Translations under genes and position numbers: made by a program
In this document: one piece after another, positions 36,101-47,551 of the stretch
How the letters are laid out: each line of letters opens with the position of its first letter
How positions within the stretch are numbered: the first letter of the stretch is position 1
NCBI GenBank assembly: GCA_023079485.1
Contig: CM041097.1
Location: 19,389,158 to 19,453,157 of the forward strand
Direction of reading: 5' to 3'
Source of the DNA: Archilochus colubris
Taxonomy: Eukaryota > Chordata > Aves > Apodiformes > Trochilidae
Length of the DNA stretch: 64,000 nt
The notes under the pieces: model-generated
Databases searched by the model: none
Told to the model about the DNA's origin: nothing
What the model saw: only the letters and a program-made list of their open reading frames with translations

Positions 36101-38525
36101 ATGCAGTAAATTTTTATCTAGCTGTTCAACAGATCACTAATGATATGGCAAAGGAGAACCCTAATATTATGTGGGTCTGTCCTCCTTCTTCACAGCTGGA
36201 GTCTCAGACCACCCCTCAGCTGCTTTTTAAGTGTCCTACCAGCTGCAGGGTGGCTTTGCCCCAGGACAGATCCTTAGTGCCAGCTCGCCTGCTTCTTTTC
36301 CCTTCCTGTCTGGGTATTTTGATCTTTGATCCTTTGGTTCCTTCTTTGCTCCTGGGTTTCTCTCCCACCAGACCATGCCTCGTGTCCTGATTTCTGCCTT
36401 GGGAGAGTTTCCTTCCTCAAGCCCTGGTACCCATTCTGGAACACCCAGCCATGGTGGGTGTTTTCCTTCAGAGTGGTGATGGGCAGTGATGAAGATGACA
36501 GCTTCATCAGATTCCTTACTCTCAAGCCACAAAGCTGAAGTGGATGAGATTTTTACTCAGACTCAGCTTCCCCTCCTTCACTCATTCCTTACTTTTCTAA
36601 TTCCATACTCTTTGTTTCCTGGTTTTTTGGACTCTGTTTTAGTTACAATTCAAGATGTCAACCACGTTTTTAAAAAATAAGTTGTCTCAGAAACGCCTGG
36701 AAAACACTTAAGAAGTTTTGCCAAATATTGAATGTATTAAATTGGAGCTGACAGCTCCAGCTCTGCAAAATGAAAAGCGGAAAATATTGTGTGTGGAGGG
36801 AAATGAGTTGGCACGGAAAGATAAGATGCAGATGAAGGCTGAAAAGCTGACAGTTAGCACTCTAGGAGGTATTAAACTGGGGTTTAATGGGTGGTAAAAA
36901 GCAACGTTTTGACACAGTAGCAGGACCCGTGGCTTCCGTGTGAGTCCGGAGGTAGTGGGGCCTGTCTGCAAGCTGGAAAGAGATGAACTCCTGGTACCTC
37001 TGGGGAGAAGGGGCTGGGCTTGGTGTGAGCTCCCCTGTTTGACTCCATCCACACAAAGTGGGAGAGGAATTTGCTGTTCTGGGAAGGCCTTGAAATAGGG
37101 AAAGGCTTGAAAGTCTGTGGGGTGAAGATGGCTTCAGTGTCAGGGTAATGGGTGTGCATCGAGCCCTGGCCTCGGGTTCTTCCTGGCTCCTGTCTGGGAC
37201 CCTCCCTGTGCTGCAGGGAGCAGAGGACCTTCAGGCAGCTCCTCCTGGGCCACTGCTGTGGCTTGGGAAGGAGGAGAAGCTTCCCAGAACACGTTCTGCT
37301 CCATCCACCCATCAGCCCCAGGCCTTCTGCTGGCAGGAGTGGAGGCTGCACTGGGGACCAGAGGAACACCCTGTGCTTCTGCCCTCCTGTGTTGAAGCTG
37401 TTACACATTAGTCAGTGCTGCAGTCAAGTTTGCAAACCTTATTTCCTTTCATGTCTTTCTCTATGACCAGAAAACCCAGGGCTTAATGTGATATCTCAAT
37501 AAAGCCTCACACTCCCAGCCAGCCCTTCCTGCAGTGCCAGGCTGCTCACGCCCTGTGACAGAGTTTTCCTCTGCAGAAGATGCTGCGTGTTCCTCCTGGG
37601 CCTGGCCTTGCTTCCTCCAATAATTGATAATCCCAAATTGACAGCAAAACTCTGCACATTGCCTTCTTCTCCTGCCAGCTGCTCGGCCCTCACCAGCTTC
37701 TCATCCCCTGGCCACAGAGGAGCTCACAGCCAGCTGTGGGTTTATTCCAGTCCTGGCAGGAGCCAATGCTCAGCACAGGGATGGCTTGGAACCAATCTGC
37801 TGCTTGGATGAAAAGTGGCAGAGGCAGGAAAAAAAGCAGTAATGTGGCATCATCTGCAATACAGTCTGTGGCAATCATCTGCAAGCGTGTTTTCCAGTCC
37901 CCTAACAGGGTGTTGTAAACACACAGGGCCTTGTGGCATTCAGCTGGGGAATGGTGTCTGTGAATTACATGCAGTGCAGTTGCTGGGGTTTCATTTTGAA
38001 GTTTATTTCCTTTTATGTTGGGTAATTAAATGAGAGGGGAAAAGATTGTGTTATGGAGTGTGCAGAGCCCCAGCCGTGGGCACAGGGAGGTGGCACAGGG
38101 GTCACCATTCCCCTGCACCCACTGCCTGGGGCCAGGCTGAGGTCACACTGAGGGGACAGGACAGAACACTTCACCCCAGACAGCCAGGACCTCCTTTCCA
38201 CCCCTGATTTCAGAGCATGTCACTTTAGGGTCCAGCCACAGGTTTTAAATCAACCTCTGCAGAGACTTGTCCCACCAAGGAGCTTTTTGGTTCAAGCTGT
38301 GTGTGACCAGGGCTCTCCCAGCTGTCCCCAGCCCTCTGGTTTGCAGGACATGCTGTGTGGTGGCTGTAGATGGATCAAGCTGTAGATGGAGCAGCCTCCA
38401 GATGTTCTCAAACACAACCATCTGTAATTTTGAGAAGGTTTTTGGAATCACTAATGAAGTTCCTGCCTACTGAGAGACCAATGTGTTTTCTCTTACAGCC
38501 TCTTCATTCCCTGCCTGCCAACCCA

Positions 38526-38695
38526 GGCAGGAAGAAATTCTTTGGTGTGAGGGTGCTGAGCCCCAGGTTGTCCCCAGAAGCTGTGGCTGCCTCATCCCTG
38601 GGAATGTTGGAGGTTGGATGGGGCTTGGAGCACCCTGGGCTGTGGGAGGTGTTCCTGACCATGGCAGGGAGTTGGTACTAAATGAGCTTTTTACA
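38526..38695 (+). mobile_element. CR1 LINE, 3' end fragment, sense orientation
   Basis: GGAAGAAATTCTTTGGTGTGAGGGTG, AGCTGTGGCTGCCTCATCCCTGG, GGTTGGATGGGGCTTGGAGCACCCTGG and CCATGGCAGGGAGTTGGTACTAAATGA appear in the order of the CR1 3' region read in the sense direction. It is truncated at the 5' end and has lost the terminal octamer repeat. Several indels relative to the family pattern suggest moderate age. The short open frames over it are remnants or chance. Confidence 0.88.
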
Positions 38696-41600
38696 ATTGT
38701 GGTGATCTCCTAAACATCTTGAAAAGTGGTGCTCAGTGACCCCAGCTTGAGCTTTGTGTCTCAGTGAAACAAATTAGAGTTACAGAGCAGGCTGTGAGCT
38801 CAGCTAGGCAATTTCTTAATTTTATGTAAAATGTGCAAAGCATGCACACATTCTTTTTCTTTCTTTCATGCACATTCTGGTCTGTCTTACCTCAAAGTCT
38901 GCTGGAAGAAAATACTGAAAAGTTTTGAGTAACAAGAAGTCTTCTCTGAGCTCAAGGATAATCTGCTAGTCCATGGGCATTTTGTCCTTTGAGACTCAGG
39001 TCCAGTTTGAGTTCATTATTTGGTTCCACTTACTGCCAGCAGTTAGGGAAGAAAAAAAAAAAGCAGATTTTGTACATGGTTGAGTTGTATTGCTACTCAA
39101 ATAGAATAATTATATAGATAATGCTAAATATAACCATATACTAGACAGGCCCATTAAAAAGAAATAGTTTTTTTGAAATTATTTTTGTTTTAAATGAGTG
39201 AAAAATGAGGTACATTTATGATAAGAGACAGTAAGTGGATTTTTTAGAACTTCTATCAGTTTTCCCAGCCTGAGGTGAAAATCTATTTTTAATATTGTAC
39301 ACAACAACAGAAGTAACAAGAAACTGTGAGAAATGTTTCTGCAACTGACTTTTTTTATAGTTTTATTAAGAATTGGGTATCCCAGAGGAGTGGTGGGGCT
39401 GGGGGTGGGCAGTGGGTTTGGTTTCTTGCAGTTCTGGCTCTGACCATGGGGAGCTGATCATTTAAATCAGCTTTGTTATTGGGTTTGATTATTTGATATG
39501 TAACTTGGCTTAATTATATGCCTGAACCTTCTGGTTTTCCACGTTTGCTCTTCCCAGCCTGCCTGAGTCTCTCAGACTCAAACTGAATGAACACACCGAG
39601 GGGTTATCAGCTGGAAAGAATATATCCAGAAAAGTTCCCAGGAATCTGCAAAGTATAGGAATATATGGACTTGCTTCTTATCAACTTGTCATAAACTTGC
39701 TGTAGTTTTTCTTTCCTCAGTTTCATACTCTCAGTTTTATACTCTTAAGAAACATAGATTATTCTGTAAGCTCCAGAAATAAAATGTCTTTGAGATGCTG
39801 ATTTTAGAGATCTCATGGAAATATCTTCAATATTTTTGCATTATTTTTTGTCTCCTGGACAAGATAGTGCTCTCTGATAATGTGTATTTTGGGAACAGAG
39901 CCATTCAAAAGTGAGTGATAACTGTGGATGTTACTTATCTATCTCTGCAGAGAGTGAAACTGGCTTGATTCATTATCTTGAAGCAGTGACCTAGGGATAA
40001 AAGGAACTTCATTGTCACACAGAGTCTCTTGAGCCTTGTTTCTCTGGTGCAACATTCTGTCAGACTGAGGCAGTAATAAATTAACCCTTAGTTCTTCAGG
40101 AAATTTATGATAAGAAGTGAGATGGCAATTTATTCCCCACTTTGGCTGACAGGTCTTTGGGTTGTTTTGGGGATTTTTTTGCATCCTGGTGCATCTGTAT
40201 TCTCTGGTGCAAAGAAGCAGCCAGGTTGGCATCTCTGCTCTGCTCTGCATTCACTCTTTGCACAAAAAAGAAAATGGATGTGGTCTTCACAGACCATTCC
40301 ACTGCTGGGGGATCAGTGATGTGGCCAGGAGAGAAGTGTTGGACCTACTGAATGCTAACTCAAGATTTTTTGCTCTTCAGGTTAGTTTTGCTATCCCTAA
40401 AGCTGACATTTTATGCAGAGCTTGTAATGTATTACCTGGATATACGGGCTAGTCAGTCACTTAATGCTTGAAAAATACTGCTCTGGAAATTTTGCTCTGT
40501 ATGAAGCTGGGAATTGCTTTTAAATTGGTGAGTTTTAAGGATGTTGTTCTAGATAACCTTTAGGAAAAGATTTCCTAAAAGAGAGTAACTTCTGATTTCT
40601 AGAAAATGCCAGACTATGAACTTTCACTGCTTGAAGCTTTTTATTATGATAGAATTACTCCTGGTTTGGGCAAGGTGCCTCCTGGCTGGGAGAAGCTGGA
40701 GGTTTTCTGATCCATGCTGCCTCGAGAGTGTTTCTCATTGTGTTCCTCCCATGGAAAAGGTAGAACAATACAGAGTGACCCCTAATTAACAGCAGTAGCT
40801 TTAATTTAGACATGTCTTTAGTTGCCCAGATCTCCTTACCTAGGGATGATTTATGCTTCTAAATTAATTCAGGTTTCACAGAGCAACGAGGGCTTCCTGG
40901 GGACAAGAGACAAAGAGTCAGGGTGGTACCCGGGTGATGTGTGGTAGGTAGTGGCTAATAATTAAAAGCCTTTAATTACTGTCAGTTTTTCTTTGGTGGG
41001 AAATTTGTGCTGTGACTCAGGGGTTCAGAGGGTGGAAGGAGGTGTTGGGCAGCTGGGAGTACACGGGCTTGGAGATGGATTGCTGCTTCCAGCAAGCTGT
41101 TTGTGCTGGTGCTGGAGGTGTGCAGGGAATACGTGTGTGTTACCAGCTGATTATTTGGTGTGCTCCACAGCCTCTAAGCAGCTCTTAAGCTGTGCCATTA
41201 GGTTCTGCATAGAGATGAAGTAGGAATATTGCTTCTAAGAGTTACTACTCCAACAAGTCAGAAAGGGAAAGCATCAGATCGTTTTTCTTTACATCAGCAA
41301 CAAAGACCTTCCCTGCCTGCCCTGCCAACAGAGCTGGGCCCAGCAGCCAGGTTCTCAGGGGATATATAGAATAAGTTACAGAGCATTTGCCTTAAAAAAA
41401 AAAAAATAAGTAGAAGAAACTGCATTTAAACTCTTGGGATCAACATTCACAGCAGTGTGTGCTTTCTGAGTTACTCCTTCAGCAATCTTTACTGATATTG
41501 TTAGAAATATATTTATTCCCCACATCTGGTGGATGTAATCCTTGCTTCCCGTGTAGCTCCACATCCTCCTGGGATGGGGACTGGGGGGTGGCAGGTGTGT

Positions 41601-44600
41601 GACAGGGAGGCTCAGGCACAGTGCACACCCGAGAGCCAACAGCCTGACAAATACAAATGAGGGGAGTGAGTTGGGAACTTGCATCTGTTGAGGTGCTGTA
41701 ACTTCCCTCCTGCCATGAAATGAAGATCTCTATCAAGTGAATGGGAATGAATGCCCAGAGGAAGAAACACGATGGAAAAACTGACAGCAGGACAGCAGTT
41801 TTCTCAGTCGTTCTTTTTTTTTCTTTTTTTTTTTTTTGTAATTAATTTTTTGAAGCATTTCATCCCCATTTATGATAAGCATGTCTCAGAAACATGCTGT
41901 GTATGTGTCATTTGTTCTATCAGGCACAATAGGCCTGTATATATTTCACAACGTGTGAATTGTGTATAAGTGTAACTCCAGAAGGGATAATTTCACCAAA
42001 GAAGCTTGAGATAGATCAGGGTCTGACAGACATGCTGTGAGAATGAGGAGAGCTCACTGAGAGATGCCACCAGCACCTTCTCTCTACCCTTCATCTCCCC
42101 GGGCCATCTTCTCAAATTCCCATTTTTTCCCCCTATGCAAAAAAGGAAGGCCAATATTTATCCTGGGACTCAGAACAACAGCTACTGCAGGAGAAAAAAA
42201 AAAGCCTGTCTTGTGAGTGCTGAACAAATTCAGCCATGTGTACATTAAAAAAAAAAACAAACCAAACAAGTAATACTGTGAAGATTTACACTGTTGGGGA
42301 CACATCTTTTAGGCACCTTCTATTTTTGGCTGCTCAGTTTTACAGGTCACTGATTGCATCTGCTGAAGAGCCTCTGCCTCTCCTGGCACACAGGCCCAGA
42401 TCCAGCAGAGCATTAAGAGGCTGATCAGTGTTAGGAATCTGATGCTTTGCTGAATCTGGGCCACAGCTGGCATCCAGGAGCAGGGACCATCAGGAGACAG
42501 GAGCTGCCTGTGCCCAGGACATGTTTTGGAGGAGGGAATCACAGAGAGGTCTCTGGCAGCATGGGCTACCTGCTCATTTCTGAGCAACAACATGAGCTCA
42601 AAAGCCAATGATTGTTTAAGCAGCTTCAGAACTTCACAGCCCTTCAGAATCATTTCTTCTTTCTTGCTGATTATTCACCAGTTTGCTCCCTCACACTAAC
42701 ACTGTTTAACCCCTTTCACAGATGAAGCAATATCATTTTTGGAAGCCCTTGTTTGTCTGTTACACAAAAGCTATCTCACTGGTTTTGCCCCATGGCCCTT
42801 ACTTCACCTGAACCCTTTCTCTAACCCTTATTCCTGGAGGACCTCTCTGTGCTACCATTCAGTGCATCAGTCTGAGTGACTTCCAGACAGTTTCTTAATT
42901 TATTTATTTCGATTTCTGAATCAGATGGGGAAATTCTCACTTTGCAGCCAGCAGCAGCAGGACTGGAGAATCTCAAGGTTTGGCATTCTCTCCATCCTCC
43001 TCCAAATATTGGTGTTCTGAAAGCAAAGTGCATTCTGTCTCTGTCTCAGCATCCAGCTTGCTCTGGACTAAGCTGATCTTATAAATTGCTAAGGAACATC
43101 AGCAATGGATATTCTGCAGCCTGCTCAGACAGCCCCTAAAGCTGACCCAAAGTCTAAACCTCAGTCTTTTTGGCACATTCATTCTTGCCACATCCACTTT
43201 GGATGTGGGAACATTTTTTTTTTCTATTTCCAAAGCCTTTTACAGGTTTTACTGAAGTTAGTATTTTTGCCTTCATCATTCTTTAAGCTAAACAACTCCA
43301 TTTGTTTTTTATTGATAGGACATGTTTCACAGAGCTCTGTTCTTTCAAGTTTTTGGCACATGGACACGTGCTCTTCCCCTGGGTCATCTCTGTGACAGAG
43401 GGCAGGCACCACCTTAAATCTAACAGCTCAGGTGTTAGTGCTCAGAGGGGTTTGCTCTTACCCTCAGCTCTTCTGCTGCTGAGGTGATTAAAAGATGCCT
43501 GTTGCTGTCTGTGTGTGCAGCATGCTTCATTAACAGTGATCTATTCTGGAGTTTAGCAGAATTGGCACTGTGCAGAACACTGATGTGCAGTAGCAAAACG
43601 TGAGGTGATTGCTAAGGCTTCCTTCTGGCTGCTGCTGCTGCACTACTTAGGGGTTTCAAGCATGTTTTGCAAATATTCCTTTGGAACAGTCACCAAACTG
43701 TGAGTTCATATAGTGCAAATTCTATCTAAGAAAGTATTTTTCACATCCTGAGTGCACGTGTATACTTCAGCCTCGAGTTTTTAATTTATTTTTTTTTCAG
43801 AAGTGTGTATCATTAAACATGCAAAAGAAATCTCTGACAAAAAGCCATCCCTCATAACTCACAAAAATTCACCACAAATATTTCCACTGCATGCATCTTG
43901 GGTTTTCCTGACAACTGATTGTAGTCAGAGCTCTTCGAGTCAACTTTGGCAGAAGCCAATTACACACAAAAGCACCTTTCAAAAGAATTTGCAATGGATG
44001 CCTTGCCAAAAGTAATGTTAAGAAGACATCTGCACTTGTGTGTTGGCACTGGGTTTGCTGATGGGATGCACTTCCAAACTGAAGCCCAGCTATCTCGTTT
44101 TCATCTTGAAAAAACAACTGTGCTGAAGTGCTGAAGCTACACACGCTTCCTCCTGGAAATGAAATCCTGAACTTTGCAAGTTTTCAGGCCTTGCATATTC
44201 TCCTTCAGAAGCACAGTGCAGAACCTCCTGTGATTTCATAGCAGGAAACATTTAGTAATGGAAAGGATTTTTTCAATTATGTATTTTTTGCTCGTGCACA
44301 AATGTTGCCTTTCCTTGAGCTCATGCCATAAAAAGTCAAAGTGTTTTGACAGTTTTTACCCAGCTCTGAACAATGGGCCTGCTGATAGGAAGAGCAGCAA
44401 TGTTTGCAGGCAAACATTTTGAAGATTGGACTCATTCACATGTGAAATAGGGAACTATCATGAGAAATGAACATGCAGCCCTATCTTGAATCCACCATAT
44501 TTCCACCTTAGGAAAATATTTTTAACAGTAATCATCCAATTTACTTTCCACTACTTTTTTAATGGTGAGACAGGCATCATTTCTCTTTGGGAAGCTTTCT

Positions 44601-47202
44601 GCAACATGTTGGGGGATGCATTAGTAGAAGTCAGGGTGTGGGGTGAGGAGGGGGTGTCCAGGGACAGGGCTCAGCTGGCAGTCAAGTCTCCAGGTACCAA
44701 TTTCCAGGGCTGCTTCTCAGGCAGGGCTCTTAAAGAGCACCAGGAAAATGGTTCTCTTGAAGCCTTAATAGTTACCCAGTAACAGCAGCACTGATCCTGA
44801 CAACAGACTCTGATACTATTCCATATATTTAGAAAATTATGCATGTGAGAGCATCTTCTAGGAATATATTCTAAGGTAATTATGACAGGGTGTGTGTATA
44901 TCCTTGGGCTGTAAGGAGATGGAGTTTCCATTAACATCAGTGGAAATACCAGTGGGAGTCTAAGTGCCGTGTACAGGCAGTTTGTTGATACCAGAAGCAA
45001 CTGTTCCCATTCAGATAGCTGAAAATGGTTCTTTGAAGCACAGGCCTGACCCTCTGATGTCTGCTGGTTCTCTGGAGTACATTTTGAATAAGCAACTAAT
45101 AGGGAAGACTTTCAGCTTTTTCACTGGACTTAATAATTAACTGTGCCAAGTACTAAAAATGTATATTTTTAGCATAGCTTTTCATTTTGGCTGGAAATGA
45201 GACCCAGAGATTGTGTCAAAACATCTTGGGAGGAAAGAAAGAGCCTGCTATTTTTAATGCCCTTACAAGCTAAAAACTAATTTACATTAGTAAATTTGAA
45301 ATGTTTTGTATTAGTGTTTAAAATGCTTAGAGAAGCATCATTTTACTAAGTAGAAAAATATCAGTTTGCAAAAATGACAAAGTACACAGAATTTTTCCCA
45401 AAGGGGTGGTGAGTCAGGAGAAACTCTGGTAAGAGGAGGAATAATAAACTGAAGACTATCCAAGAATTTTCTTGCATTTGTGGAAAACGAGGGAATAAAA
45501 TACCAAAACACCAGCTTTATTTCCAAGGGAGTATCAGGGATACAAACAGCACTGGGACCTGCAAAGAGGACATTGTCCTGCATGAAGCACTAGCACTTAA
45601 CCCCTTCAAGCCTCCAGAAGCCCCATCCTTAAAGGCTGTGGAGCAGAGGCATTTTCTTTGACTTTGGTCCAATCTCAGTTTTTTTAACTGAAAGACAGAT
45701 ATAATTCTTTCTTACTACCAACAGTGCTTACAAACAGCTGAGAAGCTAAATGCCATCATTATGAACCCAGGCAGCAGGAGTGGGTTTGGTGAGCAGCAGG
45801 CAGGGGGGCTGTGGGTGCATTAGGTGGGTTCCTGGCAGTAGGATAAGTTGGGAAGTGCTGCACTTCTTGGGGTTTTCATTAGGTATCAGAGGCTGTGGGT
45901 GCTGTTTCAGTCCCACAGAGCTTATTGCAGGGAGCATGGGGAAGAATGCAAAGCATTGCATTGCAGTGAGATGAGGAGAAGCTTTGGAAGGGACATGGTG
46001 GGCTCACTCACTGCTGGGAATAATACTTTGGAAAATGAGAATGCAGAAGAATTTCAGCAGCTGCTGGTGAATACGAGATTTATCTCAAATCTAATTGAAA
46101 CTAATGTAAAACCAGGAGGCACTTGCTTTTGGGAGAAATCTCCTGTATAGGTGCAGTTAAATCCAAGAGAATGTAGTGCTCAGTATAGTGTTTGGCCATG
46201 CAGGAAAACTACAGAGGGTAAACAAGTGTCTTGAGTTCACTATACACACAGTAGATGCTTAACTATGTCAATCAATACAAAGGTCTGTGGTGACATTTTC
46301 CTCCAAAAATTAATAAATAATACTCTAATCACTTGCTTAAGTTATTAGTTTTCATTGATTAGTTCTTCCTGCTAACCCCCAGCTAGCTGAATCAGCCTGT
46401 GTGAGAGCAGATAAATATATTCAATTAATCTCTTCCCCTTTCAAAGTTGAAACTCCAGATCAGAAAGTAAAGGTCTTTTTTTTGGTCTTCTCACTGCACT
46501 GAACCTGACTTTATTAGAATAATCTTACCAATTTTAACTCACAAAAGCAAGCAAAGCCCTCTCATCCCCCTTCACATGCTATTAGTCATGCAGTTTGTCT
46601 TGTAAGCACAAAGGTCTCTCAACTTCCACCCTTCAGTGATATGAATAAATGATAAGAATGTGTGTCTGACTTGATTTATTTATTTTTAATATTTAAATGC
46701 CTGCTCTAGAAAAGGCTCCTTTAATAAAAGGGGCCATATTTTCCCCTTGGGTTCTATCAGGGTGGGGGGGAAAAATCTTGCAGTGATAAGCTGAGAAACT
46801 CTTCAGATTGCCTGTTCTACAGCTTAACTATTTACAAGTTGTAATAGAGAACAAGAAACACATCAGGTTTCATCTGGAGGTGATTTACAGTTGAGGGTTT
46901 TTTGTAGAATTTTGGGGCAATGAGAATGGTGGTGAAATGGGAAAATCACATCCCCCTCCTTCCTGAGCAGAATGGGAACGTTTCCTAGAAAGTGTCTCCT
47001 TGCAGAAGCAGTGTCTGTCATCTACCAGATGACGTTTGTAGAGAAAAGTGAGAGTAATTCTGGTAACTTTCCTCTCAGCTGTGAGCTACAGTGTTAACTA
47101 ATTACACTTCAGATTACCTTAGAGAGACAGTGAGTCAATCTGCTGCTGACAGAAGTGAGAGACAGGAGAAATCCCCCAATGCCCAAGTGGAAGATGCAGA
47201 TC
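38696..47202. other. Non-coding DNA upstream of the CNTN4 start exon
   Basis: Probably 5' intron of CNTN4, because the exon at 47413 begins with a splice acceptor. It contains T-rich tracts at 41812-41837, A-tracts near 41395 and 42247, a G-rich patch near 41571-41588, and a small dyad CTAAAAAT/ATTTTTAG (45153-45160, 45165-45172). No earlier 5' exon could be placed. 46310-46440 is AT-rich with several ATTA cores. Confidence 0.5.
43188..43208. repeat. Perfect hairpin, 8-bp stem and 5-nt loop
   Basis: CCACATCC and GGATGTGG flank ACTTT. The sequence is followed by a run of Ts a few bases later, but there is no gene for it to terminate. Confidence 0.7.
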
Positions 47203-47225
47203 TGAGGTTACAATTTGTAACCTCA
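47203..47225. promoter_or_regulatory. Perfect 10-bp dyad upstream of the CNTN4 exon
   Basis: TGAGGTTACA and TGTAACCTCA are exact reverse complements separated by three bases (ATT). The element lies about 190 bases before the CNTN4 start exon. It could be a binding site for a dimeric transcription factor or an intronic hairpin in the pre-mRNA. The symmetry is seen directly; the function is a guess. Confidence 0.4.
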
Positions 47226-47412
47226 CCTGGTACCCAGTGTACTTAGACCATCACACATCATTCCTCCCAATGATTTTAAGTTAAATGTTTAAAAAAGTTT
47301 CTTCATTGGTCTTCAGGTGCAACTTCCCTAGACTGAAAAGCAAACGGTCAATGAGCAAAAGGAACAGCAATCCTAAATCTCCTTGTAACCTGTTTTGTTT
47401 TTTCTTTTACAG

Positions 47413-47551
47413 ATTAAAGGCTGCCTAAAATTTCCAAGGAGCCCTGTTCTCTTCTGTAGTTACCAGACTCGTCTCCTCTGACCTGGGAAGCTGAAGATGA
47501 GGTTGCTATGGGAACTGCTTGTGTTGCAATCATTCATGGTGTGCCTTGCAG
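47413..47551 (+). other. CNTN4: CNTN4 exon with 5'UTR, splice acceptor and donor
   Basis: This is a complete internal exon of 139 bases. The acceptor is a long pyrimidine tract (TTTTGTTTTTTCTTTTACAG) ending at 47412. Bases 47413-47496 are 5'UTR without an upstream ATG, then coding sequence begins at 47497. The donor is CAG/GTAAAG, with GT at 47552. An acceptor directly upstream of UTR means the transcript starts in one or more earlier non-coding exons, which I could not place with confidence in the preceding 47 kb. Confidence 0.88.
47497..47551 (+). CDS. CNTN4: Contactin-4, first coding exon (signal peptide)
   Basis: Contactin-4 (BIG-2) is a GPI-anchored cell-surface adhesion protein of neurons, with six Ig domains followed by four fibronectin III domains; it acts in axon guidance and synapse formation. 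Only the start is here. The exon encodes MRLLWELLVLQSFMVCLA, an 18-residue signal peptide with a hydrophobic core (LLVLQSFMVCL) and a plausible cleavage site after C-L-A. From memory, human contactin-4 starts MRLPWELLVLQSFILCLA, so about 15 of 18 residues agree. The paralogues CNTN6 (MRLLWKLVILLP...) and CNTN3 fit clearly less well. The ATG has A at -3, and no ATG lies upstream within the exon. The exon ends after a single G of the next codon (phase 1) at a GTAAAG donor; the family codon there is GAT (Asp), which also starts with G. The rest of the protein lies beyond the window or in exons I could not find. I am confident in the gene; exact paralogy rests on 18 residues. Confidence 0.9.

Larger units (their letters stand above)
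32193..38525. other. Non-coding, no gene seen
   Basis: Other than the hairpin at 33079 and the duplication at 33141, nothing specific is seen. A GC-richer patch at 36880-37420 keeps a 174-codon minus frame open but shows no domain and few CpGs. Confidence 0.55.

Noticed and set aside
36884..37408. 174-codon minus-strand open frame
   Set aside because: Low stop-codon density from composition; the sequence is Pro/Ser/Gln-rich with no family resemblance.
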